Source: Petrolisthes cinctipes (Eukaryota; Arthropoda; Malacostraca; Decapoda; Porcellanidae). Taken from it: 64,000 bases of DNA. Of the stretch, positions 23,218 to 32,140 are shown in pieces. Position numbers and translations under genes: made by a program. The notes beneath the pieces are model-generated. The model ran no database searches, had not been told where the DNA came from, and saw only the letters and a program-made list of their open reading frames with translations. The stretch spans positions 603,501 through 667,500 of the forward strand of contig JAWQEG010000497.1 of the NCBI GenBank assembly GCA_033782935.1. The letters are read 5' to 3'. Positions within the stretch are counted from its first letter, which is position 1. The number at the start of each line of letters is the position of its first letter.

Positions 23218-23306
23218 CCATTATTAGTGTACATCTGGTTCTGTTTCCTGGCATACTTTGGAGGAATCAAGACGCTCTATTCTACCAAAAGTGTATTACC
23301 TCATTA
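23218..23306. mobile_element. Palindrome subfamily A, right half only
   Basis: Starts in the loop (CCATTATTAGTG) and continues TTTGGAGGAATCAAGACGC to a CCAAAAGTGTATTACC end. The left half is missing at the junction with the SINE. Confidence 0.75.
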
Positions 23307-23430
23307 GCTTTTCTCCTGCCCTCTGTACTCTCTCTTACGAACCTCTTAATAACGATACAATAATGTTTTATTCGGGTTGTTATACTCTATTTATCCTCTA
23401 CATTAGTATCTGTGAGAATCTAACAAGTTA

Positions 23431-23606
23431 AGGGGGTTATAATAGTATACTTTTGGTACATTGGAGTGTTTTGATTCCTACAAAGCATGTCAGGAAAACA
23501 TTAAGTAGATATAATGGTACAGTATATCCTGTCGCTGGGAATATGGTGGAGGAATCAATTGCTCCAGATTTACCACCATCAACACTGTACTATGTAACCC
23601 CTTATA
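23431..23606. mobile_element. Palindrome subfamily A, full length
   Basis: Minus orientation: AAGGGGGTTATAATAGTATAC, CTTTTGGTACATTGGAGTG, TGGTGGAGGAATCAATTGC, ending TGTACTATGTAACCCCTTA. Directly followed by a B copy. Confidence 0.8.
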
Positions 23607-23758
23607 GAGAGAACCTCCTTTTGGTAACCTGGAGGACTGCCGATTCCTCCAAACTATCCCAAGAAACAAATCACCTCAGTGTTACTAATAGGGAATTTGT
23701 TTCGTTATCTAGTTTGGTGGATTCACAAACCCTCCAATTTACCGTCGAATCTTCTTTC
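23607..23758. mobile_element. Palindrome subfamily B, full length
   Basis: AGAGAGAACCTCCTTTTGG, CTGCCGATTCCTCCAAACTA, AGTGTTACTAATAGGGAATT, TTTGGTGGATTCACAAACCC. Shares its left boundary with the preceding A copy. Confidence 0.8.
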
Positions 23759-23759
23759 A

Positions 23760-24010
23760 TCCACAGTCAACCAGTCAATCAATCAATCCTTCTCATTTTC
23801 TCATTCCTTCATGTTTGCTGTCCCTCTCTATCCTATACAATCTCTTCCTACATGGTCTTCCAGGTCTACAACGGTCTTCTCTCATCCACAATCAATCAAT
23901 CAATCGTTCCTTCCCATCTTCTGTTTCCTTCATGTTTGCTGTCCTTCCTCTTTTATTTCATTCACCCTCGTGCTCATTCTCTCATTTCCCTCTCATCTTC
24001 CCGACATCAT
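23760..24010 (-). mobile_element. SINE-body-like repeat, duplicated
   Basis: Two related blocks containing AATCAATCAATC followed by TTCCTTCATGTTTGCTGTCC. The second word resembles the TTTCCTTCNTGCTTGCTGTC block shared by the SINE modules at 22795 and 45740. The block is repeated about 125 bp later, with scattered differences. Confidence 0.45.
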
Positions 24011-24096
24011 TTGCCAACCCTTGTAAAACTCTTATAATAAAAGGATGGTTAATTCGTTGACCCCAATACATGAGGGACACAGGCTGTATCCCCAGA

Positions 24097-24360
24097 GGGT
24101 GCTGATGATGTAATGGTTATCATACTCGCCTGGCAAGCCAGACATCCCTGGTTCGATTCTCAAGTCAGTGGAATAGTTGGACAATATTCCCAGCTTCACC
24201 CTATGTCCCTGTTCACCTAGCAGTAAGTAGGTACCCGGCTGTAAGAGTGAGGATTGCAACCTTGTAGGTTTGGGGAAGATGTGTTGATGTAACAACACTG
24301 ACTGTCTTAATGACCAACTCCATAAGTCGAGAGGCATAAAGCATAAGACAATCATCTTTT
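24097..24360 (+). mobile_element. tRNA-derived SINE
   Basis: The head 24097-24170 has the layout of a tRNA: A-box-like TGATGTAATGGTTATC, an anticodon-arm-like CGCCTGGCAAGCCAG, and B box GGTTCGATTCT at 24150-24160. The acceptor stem does not close, so it is not a functional tRNA gene. The following ~190 bp body holds TGTTCACCTAGCAGTAAGTA and GGTACCCGG, a word set I associate with decapod SINEs. Transcription would be by RNA polymerase III, with reverse transcription supplied by a LINE. Confidence 0.75.
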
Positions 24361-24364
24361 GTAT

Positions 24365-24611
24365 CCTCGGAAACTTAAACACGATATGATGAATGTGTGC
24401 GGACCAACAATACAACGTCATCCAATTGATAACATTTGTCATTCAATTTCATTTATTTTATCAAGTACCAAAAACTGACCATAAGTGCATATTCCATTAT
24501 ATTCTATTATTTTCTGCTCTATTCAATGAGTATTTTGTAATCTTATTAATTACGTGTACACAGGTAAGGTGACTGACCTTTTAATAATTGGGGCATATTC
24601 GTATATAATAT
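24365..24611. other. No recognised feature
   Basis: AT-rich sequence between the SINE and the next MITE. Confidence 0.35.
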
Positions 24612-24612
24612 A

Positions 24613-25248
24613 CAGGGTGATTCAAAACTACATTTACAAAATGACAGGGTAAATTCCTGACATGATGTTAAACATAGTTCCATATATATTTTTCAAAAAT
24701 TTAAAAAGTTAATGACACACATGAAAGCCAAATCCATTACCGTGGGCGAATGATCGAACACTTCTAAAATTAACCGCTCCCCCCCCACAGCACCCCGTGT
24801 TCTCTCTCGGGTAGACGAGGGAACTTAATACAACGTATGAAGCAATAAACTCCTATCGATCACGGGTATTGTTTTGTGGTCGAGTTACACTTACCGAGTG
24901 ATACGTGTAGATGCCAGGGCGGTACTACTAACTTATCTGACATTACAAGAAACACGAAGCCTTGGGATCGATTAAAAGCCAACGGATCTCTTTGAATCCC
25001 ATGATCGATAAGAGTTTCATTGCTTCATACGTTTTAATACTTGCCTCGTCCACTTAAGAGAGAGGAGGGGATGAGGTGGGGGGAGGAGTTAATTTTAAAG
25101 CGTTCGATCGTTCGCCCACGGCAATGGATTTGGCTTTCATGTCTGTAATTAACTTTTTACATTTTTGAAAAATATATATGGAACTATGTTTAACATCATG
25201 TCAGGAATTTACCCTGTCATTTTGTAAATGTAGTTTTGAATCACCCTG
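24613..25248. mobile_element. Mariner-type non-autonomous element with ~250-bp inverted arms
   Basis: Ends CAGGGTGATTCAAAACTAC (inverted) flanked by TA (24611-24612 and 25249-25250). The inverted repeats continue through AAATGACAGGGTAAATTCC, GACATGATGTTAAACATAG and ATGAAAGCCAAATCCATTR, nearly to the centre, so the 636-bp element can fold into one long hairpin. No transposase remains. The CAGGGTG end matches that of the 7759-10809 element, but the inner sequence differs. Confidence 0.88.
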
Positions 25249-25379
25249 TATATATACGAGATGCGGTTGATGTACAGTCGGCAATAAATGTATTGGAACA
25301 CCCCTATGTATAGTTATAGTTAACTTCAATGTAAGGTTGGTTCCAATACTTCTGATGCCGATGTACAAAGTTGGATGTA

Positions 25380-25500
25380 AATGAAAGTGAAACCGAATAA
25401 GTGATGATGATGATGACGACCATGACGATGAAGACAGAGATAAAGATAAAGTTGATGATAAAGATGAAGATGATGATGATGATGATAACAAAATAAAGCA
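25380..25500. repeat. (GAT)n-rich region
   Basis: GATGATGATGA and AAAGATAAAG words just upstream of the LINE insertion site. Confidence 0.7.
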
Positions 25501-25553
25501 GAAAAAATATGGTTCTCAACCAGACAGACCTTGTAGACACATTGGGGGAGACA

Positions 25554-25566
25554 GAGAGAAGAGACA
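25554..25566. repeat. Left target-site duplication of LINE
   Basis: GAGAGAAGAGACA, identical to 31254-31266. Confidence 0.95.
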
Positions 25567-25861
25567 GTCTCGCTCCAGAACAGGTGGAGTGTGGACGTAC
25601 TCGTGGCGCTCTGCCTCCATTCTCGTTTGTGTTGTTGTTTTGTGTTGTTTTGGAGCTCTTGTTTGTATTTTTTGTGTTGTTTGTGAGTTCTTGTTTATGT
25701 GTTGTTGTTTCTGTGGTGTTGCTGGTGTTGTTTGTCTGTTGTGGTTCTGTGTATAGTTTTGTTGTGATTGTCTGTGTGTGTGTGTGTGTGTGTCCCTGGC
25801 TGATTGAGTGTTTAGTTGTTTGTGTTGTTGTTTCCTTTCCATCTAGGCCTTGCCTGGCCTG
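25567..25861 (+). promoter_or_regulatory. LINE 5' UTR / likely internal promoter region
   Basis: Starts GTCTCGCTCCAGAACAGG immediately after the target duplication and is strongly G/T-rich (GTTGTTTTGTGTTG words, then a (GT)n run at 25770-25792). LINEs of this group are transcribed from internal promoters, so this is the expected location; no specific promoter motif is claimed. Confidence 0.55.
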
Positions 25862-27355
25862 ATGGAGAGTGCGGATTCCTGCTTGGAGGCCGACTTGGCA
25901 ATGTCGGAGGAAGACGAGTCTCCAATTGAGGATCACTGGCCTGAGCTGCCTTCTCGCAACCCTCCCCCCCTCTCCTCGGTCACTCCGCAGCTCAGGTTGC
26001 AGCCGTCCACCTCCTCAACCTCTACCAAGCGACCTGTTGATGCCTCGTCCGACTCCTCGCAGGATTCCGATGGTGTGGACTGTTTGCCTCCAGCTGCCAA
26101 GACTGCCAAGGGTGCTTCAGCTGTGCACGACGTACCTTCTCTGCCTCACCCTGGTGTTTCTTCTTTGTATACCAACTCCTTGCCCTCGTCCAACCTTCCT
26201 GCTTTTGCCCCGAGAGATGCCTATGTCAAACTCTCCTTCTCTGGAAACCCATCTACGGACACAAAGCTGCGTTGGTTGTCTGATGTCAACAGGGCCTTCC
26301 AGTTGCAGCGTGAACTGGCTGAAGTCAAGATGGCTGCTGTCACCTCCCGGTTTGTCTACATCTCTAGGAAGCGTCAGGACATCATTGATAGAGTGAAGGC
26401 TGGTGAATTTTTATCTCTGCCTCTCATTCTTGAAGACTCACCTGAGAGGCCTCGTAAGTTCCCCAGCTACATCCTCACCCGTTTTCCTATTGATGTTGAC
26501 CCGAAACTTGCCAAAGGATACCCTGGTGTGTACTCTGTCCGTCGTTTTTTCCAAGATGGTTCCCCCATTAGCCGTATTGTTGTTGTCTGGAGTCAACCCG
26601 ATCCACCTCCAAATGAGATTTCCTTTGATTTCCTCCCTTGTCTTCCACCGTGTGAGGTGAGGAAACTTCATAATGACCAGCCTTGGTGCTACAGGTACTG
26701 GGGTGTGGGGCATATCTCCCGGTACTGTTCTGCCAGGCCGAAATGTGCATGGTGTGCGGCCGACCATGATTCCAAGACGTGTCCTGTCAGGGGTGAACCA
26801 TCACGTCCTGCTGCCTCCACCTCTGAGCCTTCACCTCCTGAAGATACGTCTCGATGGAAGTGTCCACGATGCCTTCAGCCAGGGGTTAACGTGTGGCATG
26901 GATGTACTCGACGTAAGGTCCAGGATCGTGTCTCTACTATTGCTCCGCCTCCACCACCACCACCACCACCACCACCACCTCCCCAGTCTGCTCCTCCTAC
27001 CAGCCCTGCTCCTCCTACCAGCCCTGCCTCACCTCCAGACCTGGCCCTCCGCAAGTCTGTTGCTACCCTCATGGCACGATGTACGGCTCTCGAAAACCGC
27101 TTTTCTGCCCTTGAAGCCAGGATTGATGGGCTGGTTGCCGCTCAGGCTGCCAATGACTCCAAACTCTCCACCTTGGTCGAGGCTCAGCAGGCCATCATCT
27201 CAACTGTCACTACCCTTACCGAAAAGATGGATACTGTTGCATCTCGCCTTGAAAAGCTTTTCGAGTCAGTCCCTTCTCCTGGTCCATCTTCTTCTCCAGG
27301 TCGCTCATCTGCCCCCACTCACCGGACTTCTACCTCCAAATACAGAGTTCGCTAG
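25862..27355 (+). CDS. LINE ORF1 protein, gag-like with zinc knuckles
   Basis: A 497-residue protein expected to bind the element RNA and form the RNP that carries it to the nucleus. I chose the ATG at 25862 (MESADSC) over an upstream in-frame TTG. The N-terminal ~110 residues are acidic then Ser/Pro-rich. A folded middle domain (about residues 115-265) precedes a zinc-knuckle region. The first knuckle reads CYRYWGVGHISRYC, with Tyr where the second Cys of CX2CX4HX4C is expected; the second, CAWCAADHDSKTC, is intact. A later CPRC...H...C cluster follows. Then come a proline run (about 362-380), where (CCA)n expansion is visible, and a C-terminal coiled-coil-like Leu/Ala-rich segment. It ends TAG-TGA, overlapping the ORF2 frame. 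The changed knuckle is probably a copy-specific mutation. Confidence 0.88.
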   Translation: MESADSCLEADLAMSEEDESPIEDHWPELPSRNPPPLSSVTPQLRLQPSTSSTSTKRPVDASSDSSQDSDGVDCLPPAAKTAKGASAVHDVPSLPHPGVSSLYTNSLPSSNLPAFAPRDAYVKLSFSGNPSTDTKLRWLSDVNRAFQLQRELAEVKMAAVTSRFVYISRKRQDIIDRVKAGEFLSLPLILEDSPERPRKFPSYILTRFPIDVDPKLAKGYPGVYSVRRFFQDGSPISRIVVVWSQPDPPPNEISFDFLPCLPPCEVRKLHNDQPWCYRYWGVGHISRYCSARPKCAWCAADHDSKTCPVRGEPSRPAASTSEPSPPEDTSRWKCPRCLQPGVNVWHGCTRRKVQDRVSTIAPPPPPPPPPPPPPQSAPPTSPAPPTSPASPPDLALRKSVATLMARCTALENRFSALEARIDGLVAAQAANDSKLSTLVEAQQAIISTVTTLTEKMDTVASRLEKLFESVPSPGPSSSPGRSSAPTHRTSTSKYRVR

Positions 27356-30300
27356 TGATTGCCGGCTGGATGTCATCTCCTGGAATGTATGTGGTATCAC
27401 CAGTTATGCTAAGCTCACTCAACTCAAGGCCTATGTTTTTCGTCATCATCCCAGTGTTATTTTTCTCCAGGAAGCATTTCCAGGACGGCCGCTCACTGCT
27501 GGGCAAGCTCCTCCTCTCTCAGGTTATGTGCCATATGTTCATCTGGTAAGGAATGGTCTCCTGACTTACATACATAGCTCCTTGCCACATCGCCTTCTCC
27601 GTACCTCCACTGATCCTGACATGACCTTTCAGCTATTTGAGGTTCTACCTGGGAATGGAGTACTCCAACTATGTAATGTCTATTCTGCCCCAGCTAGACT
27701 CACTCTTGAGGCTCTTCCTTCTCCAACAGTGCGTGGTATGGTGTATATGGGAGATTTTAATGCTCGGCATTCTGATTTGGGTGATGGTACTGGCTCTATT
27801 AATCGTAATGGTGTTCGTCTCCTTTCATACATCCGCAAGCATCATCTGACACACTGGGACACTGGCGGTGCCACTCATTGCCGGGGAGGTACTCTGGATT
27901 ACATCCTCTCGTCTGGCCTGATAGCATCTCAGGTCCAGTGCTCCTCTGTGCCAGACTTATTCTCTGATCACATTGCTCTTCGGTTTCATTATTCTCTAAC
28001 TGCTGGGTCGGGTGCTTCAGCCACTCGTTTGCGTATTGCTGTGCCCCCTAAATATTGCCCGACTTACATCTTATTTATGGCCCATGTATTCCCTACATTT
28101 GACATATCATCAGCTGAACAGTTGTACTCTGATCTTGTATCTGCTACTCATGACTTTTATAGGCTATACGTCTCCCGGCCACACCTCCAGCATCGCCATA
28201 CTGCCCACTCCTGGACGCTGGATGCACGTATACAGGAGGCAAAGGAGGAGGCTGAACGTGATGGCCTATTGTTTCAAGCCAACCCAACCCCTGACCTACT
28301 CCATCGTTACCAGATGTCTAGGGACGCTTTAGTTGCCCTGCAGGATTGTGCTCACACTGAGTCTTGGCAGCGGTTCACGGACAGCATCAACCAGCAAACA
28401 AGTGTGGCTTCTATGTGGCACCTCATCCGTCGGGTTGTTAAAAAGACACCGGCCACTGCTCGTCATCACACTCCTGCCGACTATGCCAAACAACTTGTCG
28501 ATGCCTGGTCAGAACAATCTACCCAAGCCAGTCTACCCATCCACATACAAGATGCACTCGCTTCCCGTGCTGCTGTCCATCGGCTACGTCTAATGTCTGC
28601 GCTGTTACAAGATGATGACGATGATGCAGAGGAGATAACCGAGTTGGAGTTGCGCCGTGCTCTCTCTCGGGGTAAAGCTTCTTCCCCTGGTGATGATGGT
28701 ATTACTTATGCTGTGCTGCGTCTACTTCAACAAGTTCCTGGGAACCCTCTACTTCGACTGTACAATCTTTGTCTTCGTGACGGTTGTGTACCACGAGCCT
28801 GGACCAGCAGCACAATAATACCCATCCCTAAGCCCGGCACTGCGAAGTTCAGGCCTATTTCCCTTACTTCCTGTTTCTGTAAGGTTATGGAGAGAATCTT
28901 ACTCAATCGTCTCATGTACAGACTGCAGGATCACCTTTCTCCATGGCTGTTTGGTTTCCTTCCCCAGCGGAGCACACATCACTGCCTAGTCGACCTGTAC
29001 TCTCGCCTTTCCAGGGACAGTGTGGTGGCCTTCATTGACCTTCGAAGTGCCTTCGATGTTGCTAATAGAGACGTCATTTTGGATCAACTGGTTGACTTTG
29101 GGATAAAGGGTAATCTACTACGGTGGATTCGGGGCTACCTGTGTAACAGGACCTCCCATGTGTTTTTCAGTGGTGCACTCAGTCCTTTGCGCAGTTTTCA
29201 TCTTGGTACGCCTCAAGGTGGTGTTCTCAGCCCATTGTTATTTAATATTCTGATGCATCGGTTGCTCACTTCTCTCCCTGATATACCTGGAACTACAATT
29301 ACATGCTATGCTGATGATATCTGTGTTCATTCTACCTCACCAAGGGATCTCCAGCGGTTTCTTGACTCCTTCTCTGTGGTCTCCTCTCACTGTGGCATTA
29401 TTGTCTCCCCAGATAAGAGCAGAATATTCACCTGCCGCCTTCCTCAAGCTCAGCCAGTGTTCACCATTGGAGGGACTGTCATTCCCATGTGTTCCCAGTA
29501 CTGCTACCTGGGTGCGCCAGTCAATATTTGGCCGATTGTCCCTGCCAGACCTCAAGACCATCCCATTGTCCAGGACTTATTGGGTCGTCTCCAGCGCCGA
29601 CTTACACCACTTCAATGGCTATCTAACAACTCCTCGGGCATCTCCATCCCAGTAGCCAGAACCATCTATATTGCTTTTATCCGTTCAGTTGTTGATTACC
29701 TCTCCCCTGCTTTGATTCAACTTCCCAGGGCTACTCTGGAAACTTTAGAAAAATTTCAGAATAGAGCAATGAGAATAATTCTCGGCTGTCCAATGTCGAC
29801 CAGGATAGTGAACATGCAGCGTGAGTTGCGTCTTCCCCCATTAATCGAGAGAATTTATTGTAATGTTACTGGCTTCACTGTCAAGTGCCTCCATTTCGCA
29901 CATCTTTCACCCCATTACTCTCAGTTAGTCAGGACTTCTCTTAGACCAAACTACCCGGTCCCTCCCATACTGCCTGCTGGACGTACTCTTATAAGGTCTG
30001 TTTCCTCTGTGCTCCGTGGTCTTAATATAGATATAATGGTTGCAGACGTACCCCCAGGGCCCCCTCCATGGATGCTACCAACACCTGATGTGAGCTTTAC
30101 ACCTACTTCCAAGTCGGAGCTGCCTTCTCTACAGCGGCAGTTGGCTCTAGAACACATAGAAACAGTGACTTCCTCCATCACAGATCCATACTGCCTCTAC
30201 ACTGATGGCTCATTGCAGGTGGATGGTGCAGCAGGTTGTGCTGTTTTCTCGCCTGACCTGGAGTCACCTCCAGGGGGCTGGGTTGGCCGTCGTCTCTGTA

Positions 30301-30872
30301 ACCACTCTAGCTCAACATTGTGTGAACTGTATGCCATTCTGGATGCTGTTAGTGTTGTTTGTCAACGTGGAGTGAATGCTGCCATTTTTTGTGACTCCAA
30401 ACCTGCCCTTCATTCCCTCTCTAGTGTTCAGCCCACACACTCTACTGTTGTTCAGCAGATTTTATCGTTTTTGGCCTTATTGCGTCATCGTAAATTGACT
30501 GTCAAATTTTTATGGGTGCCATCCCATGTAGGTTTACGTCACAATGGTACAGTTGACAGACTCGCAAAGGAAGCCTGCCATCTGCCTCCTCGTGGTGCTG
30601 GACGTCCTCTCTCCCTGACATGTTACCTCTCTAAAGTCCGCTCCGCCGCTCTCCTCCCTGTACGGCGACGCAGGGATGCAGAGAGGCCCTTCAGCATCTC
30701 CATCACCCATTACGAGTCTGTATGCCGTCACAAATATTCCTATCGTCGTCGAGGCCTCATGGTTCGGAGGCACAATGTAGTCTCTGCTCGTTTGAGGCTT
30801 GGTTACCGGCCACCGTGGCAGGTTGCTGGGATGCAGGGTGAGCCTCCCTTCACTGAGTGTCGCTTGTGTTGA
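27354..30872 (+). CDS. LINE ORF2 polyprotein: endonuclease, reverse transcriptase, RNase H
   Basis: Nicks the target and primes reverse transcription of the element RNA there. Numbered from 27354, an APE-type endonuclease (about residues 5-215) shows SWNVCGI, FLQEAF, GDFNARHSD and SDHIALRF. Reverse transcriptase follows (about 490-740): FRPISLTS, AFIDLRSAFD, GTPQGGVLSPLLFN and the catalytic CYADDIC. RNase H (about 945-1075) has YTDGS, CELYAI, CDSKPAL and WVPSHVGL...D. The frame is open back into ORF1, shifted +1, and has no ATG between the ORF1 stop and 27621, which is already inside the endonuclease; upstream in-frame ATGs occur at 27126 and 27153. A TGA at 30870-30872 interrupts a CRLC...H...C motif. 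The frame then stays open to TAG at 31035-31037, so the last ~55 residues are lost in this copy, probably by one base change at a Gly codon. Confidence 0.92.
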   Translation, partial: SDCRLDVISWNVCGITSYAKLTQLKAYVFRHHPSVIFLQEAFPGRPLTAGQAPPLSGYVPYVHLVRNGLLTYIHSSLPHRLLRTSTDPDMTFQLFEVLPGNGVLQLCNVYSAPARLTLEALPSPTVRGMVYMGDFNARHSDLGDGTGSINRNGVRLLSYIRKHHLTHWDTGGATHCRGGTLDYILSSGLIASQVQCSSVPDLFSDHIALRFHYSLTAGSGASATRLRIAVPPKYCPTYILFMAHVFPTFDISSAEQLYSDLVSATHDFYRLYVSRPHLQHRHTAHSWTLDARIQEAKEEAERDGLLFQANPTPDLLHRYQMSRDALVALQDCAHTESWQRFTDSINQQTSVASMWHLIRRVVKKTPATARHHTPADYAKQLVDAWSEQSTQASLPIHIQDALASRAAVHRLRLMSALLQDDDDDAEEITELELRRALSRGKASSPGDDGITYAVLRLLQQVPGNPLLRLYNLCLRDGCVPRAWTSSTIIPIPKPGTAKFRPISLTSCFCKVMERILLNRLMYRLQDHLSPWLFGFLPQRSTHHCLVDLYSRLSRDSVVAFIDLRSAFDVANRDVILDQLVDFGIKGNLLRWIRGYLCNRTSHVFFSGALSPLRSFHLGTPQGGVLSPLLFNILMHRLLTSLPDIPGTTITCYADDICVHSTSPRDLQRFLDSFSVVSSHCGIIVSPDKSRIFTCRLPQAQPVFTIGGTVIPMCSQYCYLGAPVNIWPIVPARPQDHPIVQDLLGRLQRRLTPLQWLSNNSSGISIPVARTIYIAFIRSVVDYLSPALIQLPRATLETLEKFQNRAMRIILGCPMSTRIVNMQRELRLPPLIERIYCNVTGFTVKCLHFAHLSPHYSQLVRTSLRPNYPVPPILPAGRTLIRSVSSVLRGLNIDIMVADVPPGPPPWMLPTPDVSFTPTSKSELPSLQRQLALEHIETVTSSITDPYCLYTDGSLQVDGAAGCAVFSPDLESPPGGWVGRRLCNHSSSTLCELYAILDAVSVVCQRGVNAAIFCDSKPALHSLSSVQPTHSTVVQQILSFLALLRHRKLTVKFLWVPSHVGLRHNGTVDRLAKEACHLPPRGAGRPLSLTCYLSKVRSAALLPVRRRRDAERPFSISITHYESVCRHKYSYRRRGLMVRRHNVVSARLRLGYRPPWQVAGMQGEPPFTECRLC

Positions 30873-31218
30873 GCGCCTCGTGCTAACACTATAGAGCACT
30901 ATTGCCTAGCCTGCCCCACTGTCCGACACTTGCTGCCCCAGGGCCTGCCACTTGATGTGGTTTGTCGACACCTGCTGAACCATCAGGTTCTGGAAGAACT
31001 TCTGGTGCGCCACCCTCGTTTTGGTGGATTTAAGTAGATCATGATGTAAATATTTGTCTGTATGCTTGTGCTTCATTCTGTTATGTTTTCGTGATGTGTG
31101 TGTGTGTGCGCATGTGTGTGTGCTTGTGTGTGTGTGTGGTCATTGGGTTCTTGTGAGTCCCGCCTACCCTTGTGTACTGTTGTCTGCCTATTGACTGACG
31201 CTACGACGCAATGAATTG

Positions 31219-31253
<35 letters not shown>
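31219..31253 (+). other. LINE poly(A) tail
   Basis: 35 consecutive A residues at the 3' end of the element, directly followed by the right target duplication. Confidence 0.97.
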
Positions 31254-31256
<3 letters not shown>

Positions 31257-31266
31257 AGAAGAGACA
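31254..31266. repeat. Right target-site duplication of LINE
   Basis: GAGAGAAGAGACA, identical to 25554-25566. Confidence 0.95.
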
Positions 31267-31317
31267 AGCACCAAGGAAAAGAAAAGATATAGTAGGATGG
31301 ACAGTTAAGGGAATTTA

Positions 31318-31528
31318 CTATTGGCCAGAAGAATTATACACACGCTGGTGTTTTCCAGGGTTTACAACATATAGAAAATGTAACACTATGTAACTGAAAT
31401 ACAACATTATTATTAGGTTTGTTAGTTTGCAAATCACTGAGTCACTTGGTAGACCATTCATTGTAATACTTCCACAATAATAACCTCTCTTTCCATATAG
31501 ACTGTGTAACAATTCATGTGGCCAACCG
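31318..31528. mobile_element. MITE family D, copy 2
   Basis: TA-flanked. Ends CTATTGGCCAGAAGAATT and AATTCATGTGGCCAACCG are inverted. Strongly similar throughout to 35084-35295, including GGTTTACAACATATAGAAAA. Confidence 0.85.
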
Positions 31529-31530
31529 TA

Positions 31531-31657
31531 CAGTGATGGTAAATCTGAAGTAGTTAAGCGCCATCACTGTCGTCACGTACACTGTTGCCAGAACCGATAT
31601 CACAAGTATAAGAAGGTGAATGGCCTGGGGTGGTCTTAATTTTTATGAGTGACTGTA
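31531..31657. mobile_element. Partial Tc1-type MITE (family I)
   Basis: Contains CCAGAACCGATATCAC and ends TTTTTATGAGTGACTG before TA. The same two blocks occur at 46190-46283. The start after TA at 31529-31530 is CAGTGATGGT, possibly a diverged left end. Confidence 0.55.
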
Positions 31658-31847
31658 CAGCCATAGGTGATAATGCTGGACCAGGGTCCAAGGGGTGTTG
31701 GAGAGCAACTGAACAGAGTTCGAAAAAGTGAGTCTTCTAAACCTCTCTCAACGTTGAGAATGGTTTGGAAAATTCACTTTTTCGAACTCTGTTTAGCTGC
31801 TTTCCAACACTCCTTGGACCCTGGTCCAAGACTATCAGCCATGGCTG
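31658..31847. mobile_element. Palindromic MITE family H
   Basis: TA-flanked 190-bp snapback: CAGCCATRG...GGACCAGGGTCCAAGG on the left is the reverse complement of the right arm. Inner arms GTGTTGGAGAGCAACTGAAC and TTCGAAAAAGTGAGT are also paired with their complements on the right. The outer GGACCAGGGTCC is itself a palindrome. Confidence 0.88.
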
Positions 31848-31849
31848 TA

Positions 31850-32013
31850 CAGTTGGCGGCAGAAGTCCTGTCGCCTTACCTGCTTCACTGAGACCCGCAG
31901 TATTCATGGAGTCGAAAAATACACACGTTTTTTTTTTCACCTAATAATCTGGTTTATGAACATTACGTGCCTCGGTGAAGCAAGTGAGGTGACAGGACTT
32001 TTGCCGCCGACTG
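31850..32013. mobile_element. Tc1-type MITE, TA shared with its neighbour
   Basis: Ends CAGTTGGCGGCAGAAGTCC and its complement (AGGACTTTTGCCGCCGACTG) flanked by TA. The left TA (31848-31849) is the same TA that ends family H. Inner inverted pair GCTTCACTGA / TCGGTGAAGC. A half copy of the same end lies at about 33185-33215. Confidence 0.85.
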
Positions 32014-32015
32014 TA

Positions 32016-32140
32016 CATACATTTGGCGCGCGTTTTTAGCGGGCTCGAACGGAAAAAATTCTTTCGAGCTTCTGTTCGAGCGGTACAGTTGGCGCGCGAT
32101 TTTAGCAGCTCGAACGGAAAATTTCCATTCGAGCTCTTCT
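32016..32140. repeat. Two-copy direct repeat, GCGCGC-containing
   Basis: TTGGCGCGCGTTTTTAGCGG and TTGGCGCGCGATTTTAGCAG, each followed by CTCGAACGGAAAA, about 63 bp apart. CTCGAACGG / TTCGAGC segments also form small hairpins. Function unknown. Confidence 0.75.

Larger units (their letters stand above)
25567..31253 (+). mobile_element. Full-length I-group non-LTR retrotransposon (LINE)
   Basis: A 5687-bp element bounded by an exact 13-bp target duplication. Order: 5' UTR (25567-25861, T/G-rich), ORF1 (nucleic-acid binding), ORF2 (endonuclease, reverse transcriptase, RNase H, C-terminal Cys/His motif), a short 3' UTR and a 35-bp poly(A) at 31219-31253. The APE-type endonuclease with RNase H places it in the I/Jockey superfamily, probably the I group. 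Exact duplication, complete 5' end and only a few visible lesions point to recent insertion. It is a candidate source of machinery for the SINEs nearby, though no shared 3' tail was found to prove that. Confidence 0.95.

Noticed and set aside
24097..24170. Functional tRNA gene
   Set aside because: A and B boxes are present, but the acceptor stem does not pair and a SINE body follows; annotated as a SINE head.
26673..27353. N-terminal ~227 residues of the long open frame that includes ORF2, with a poly-His run
   Set aside because: It overlaps ORF1 out of frame. The poly-His is the proline codon run read in another phase. The conserved endonuclease begins only around 27366.
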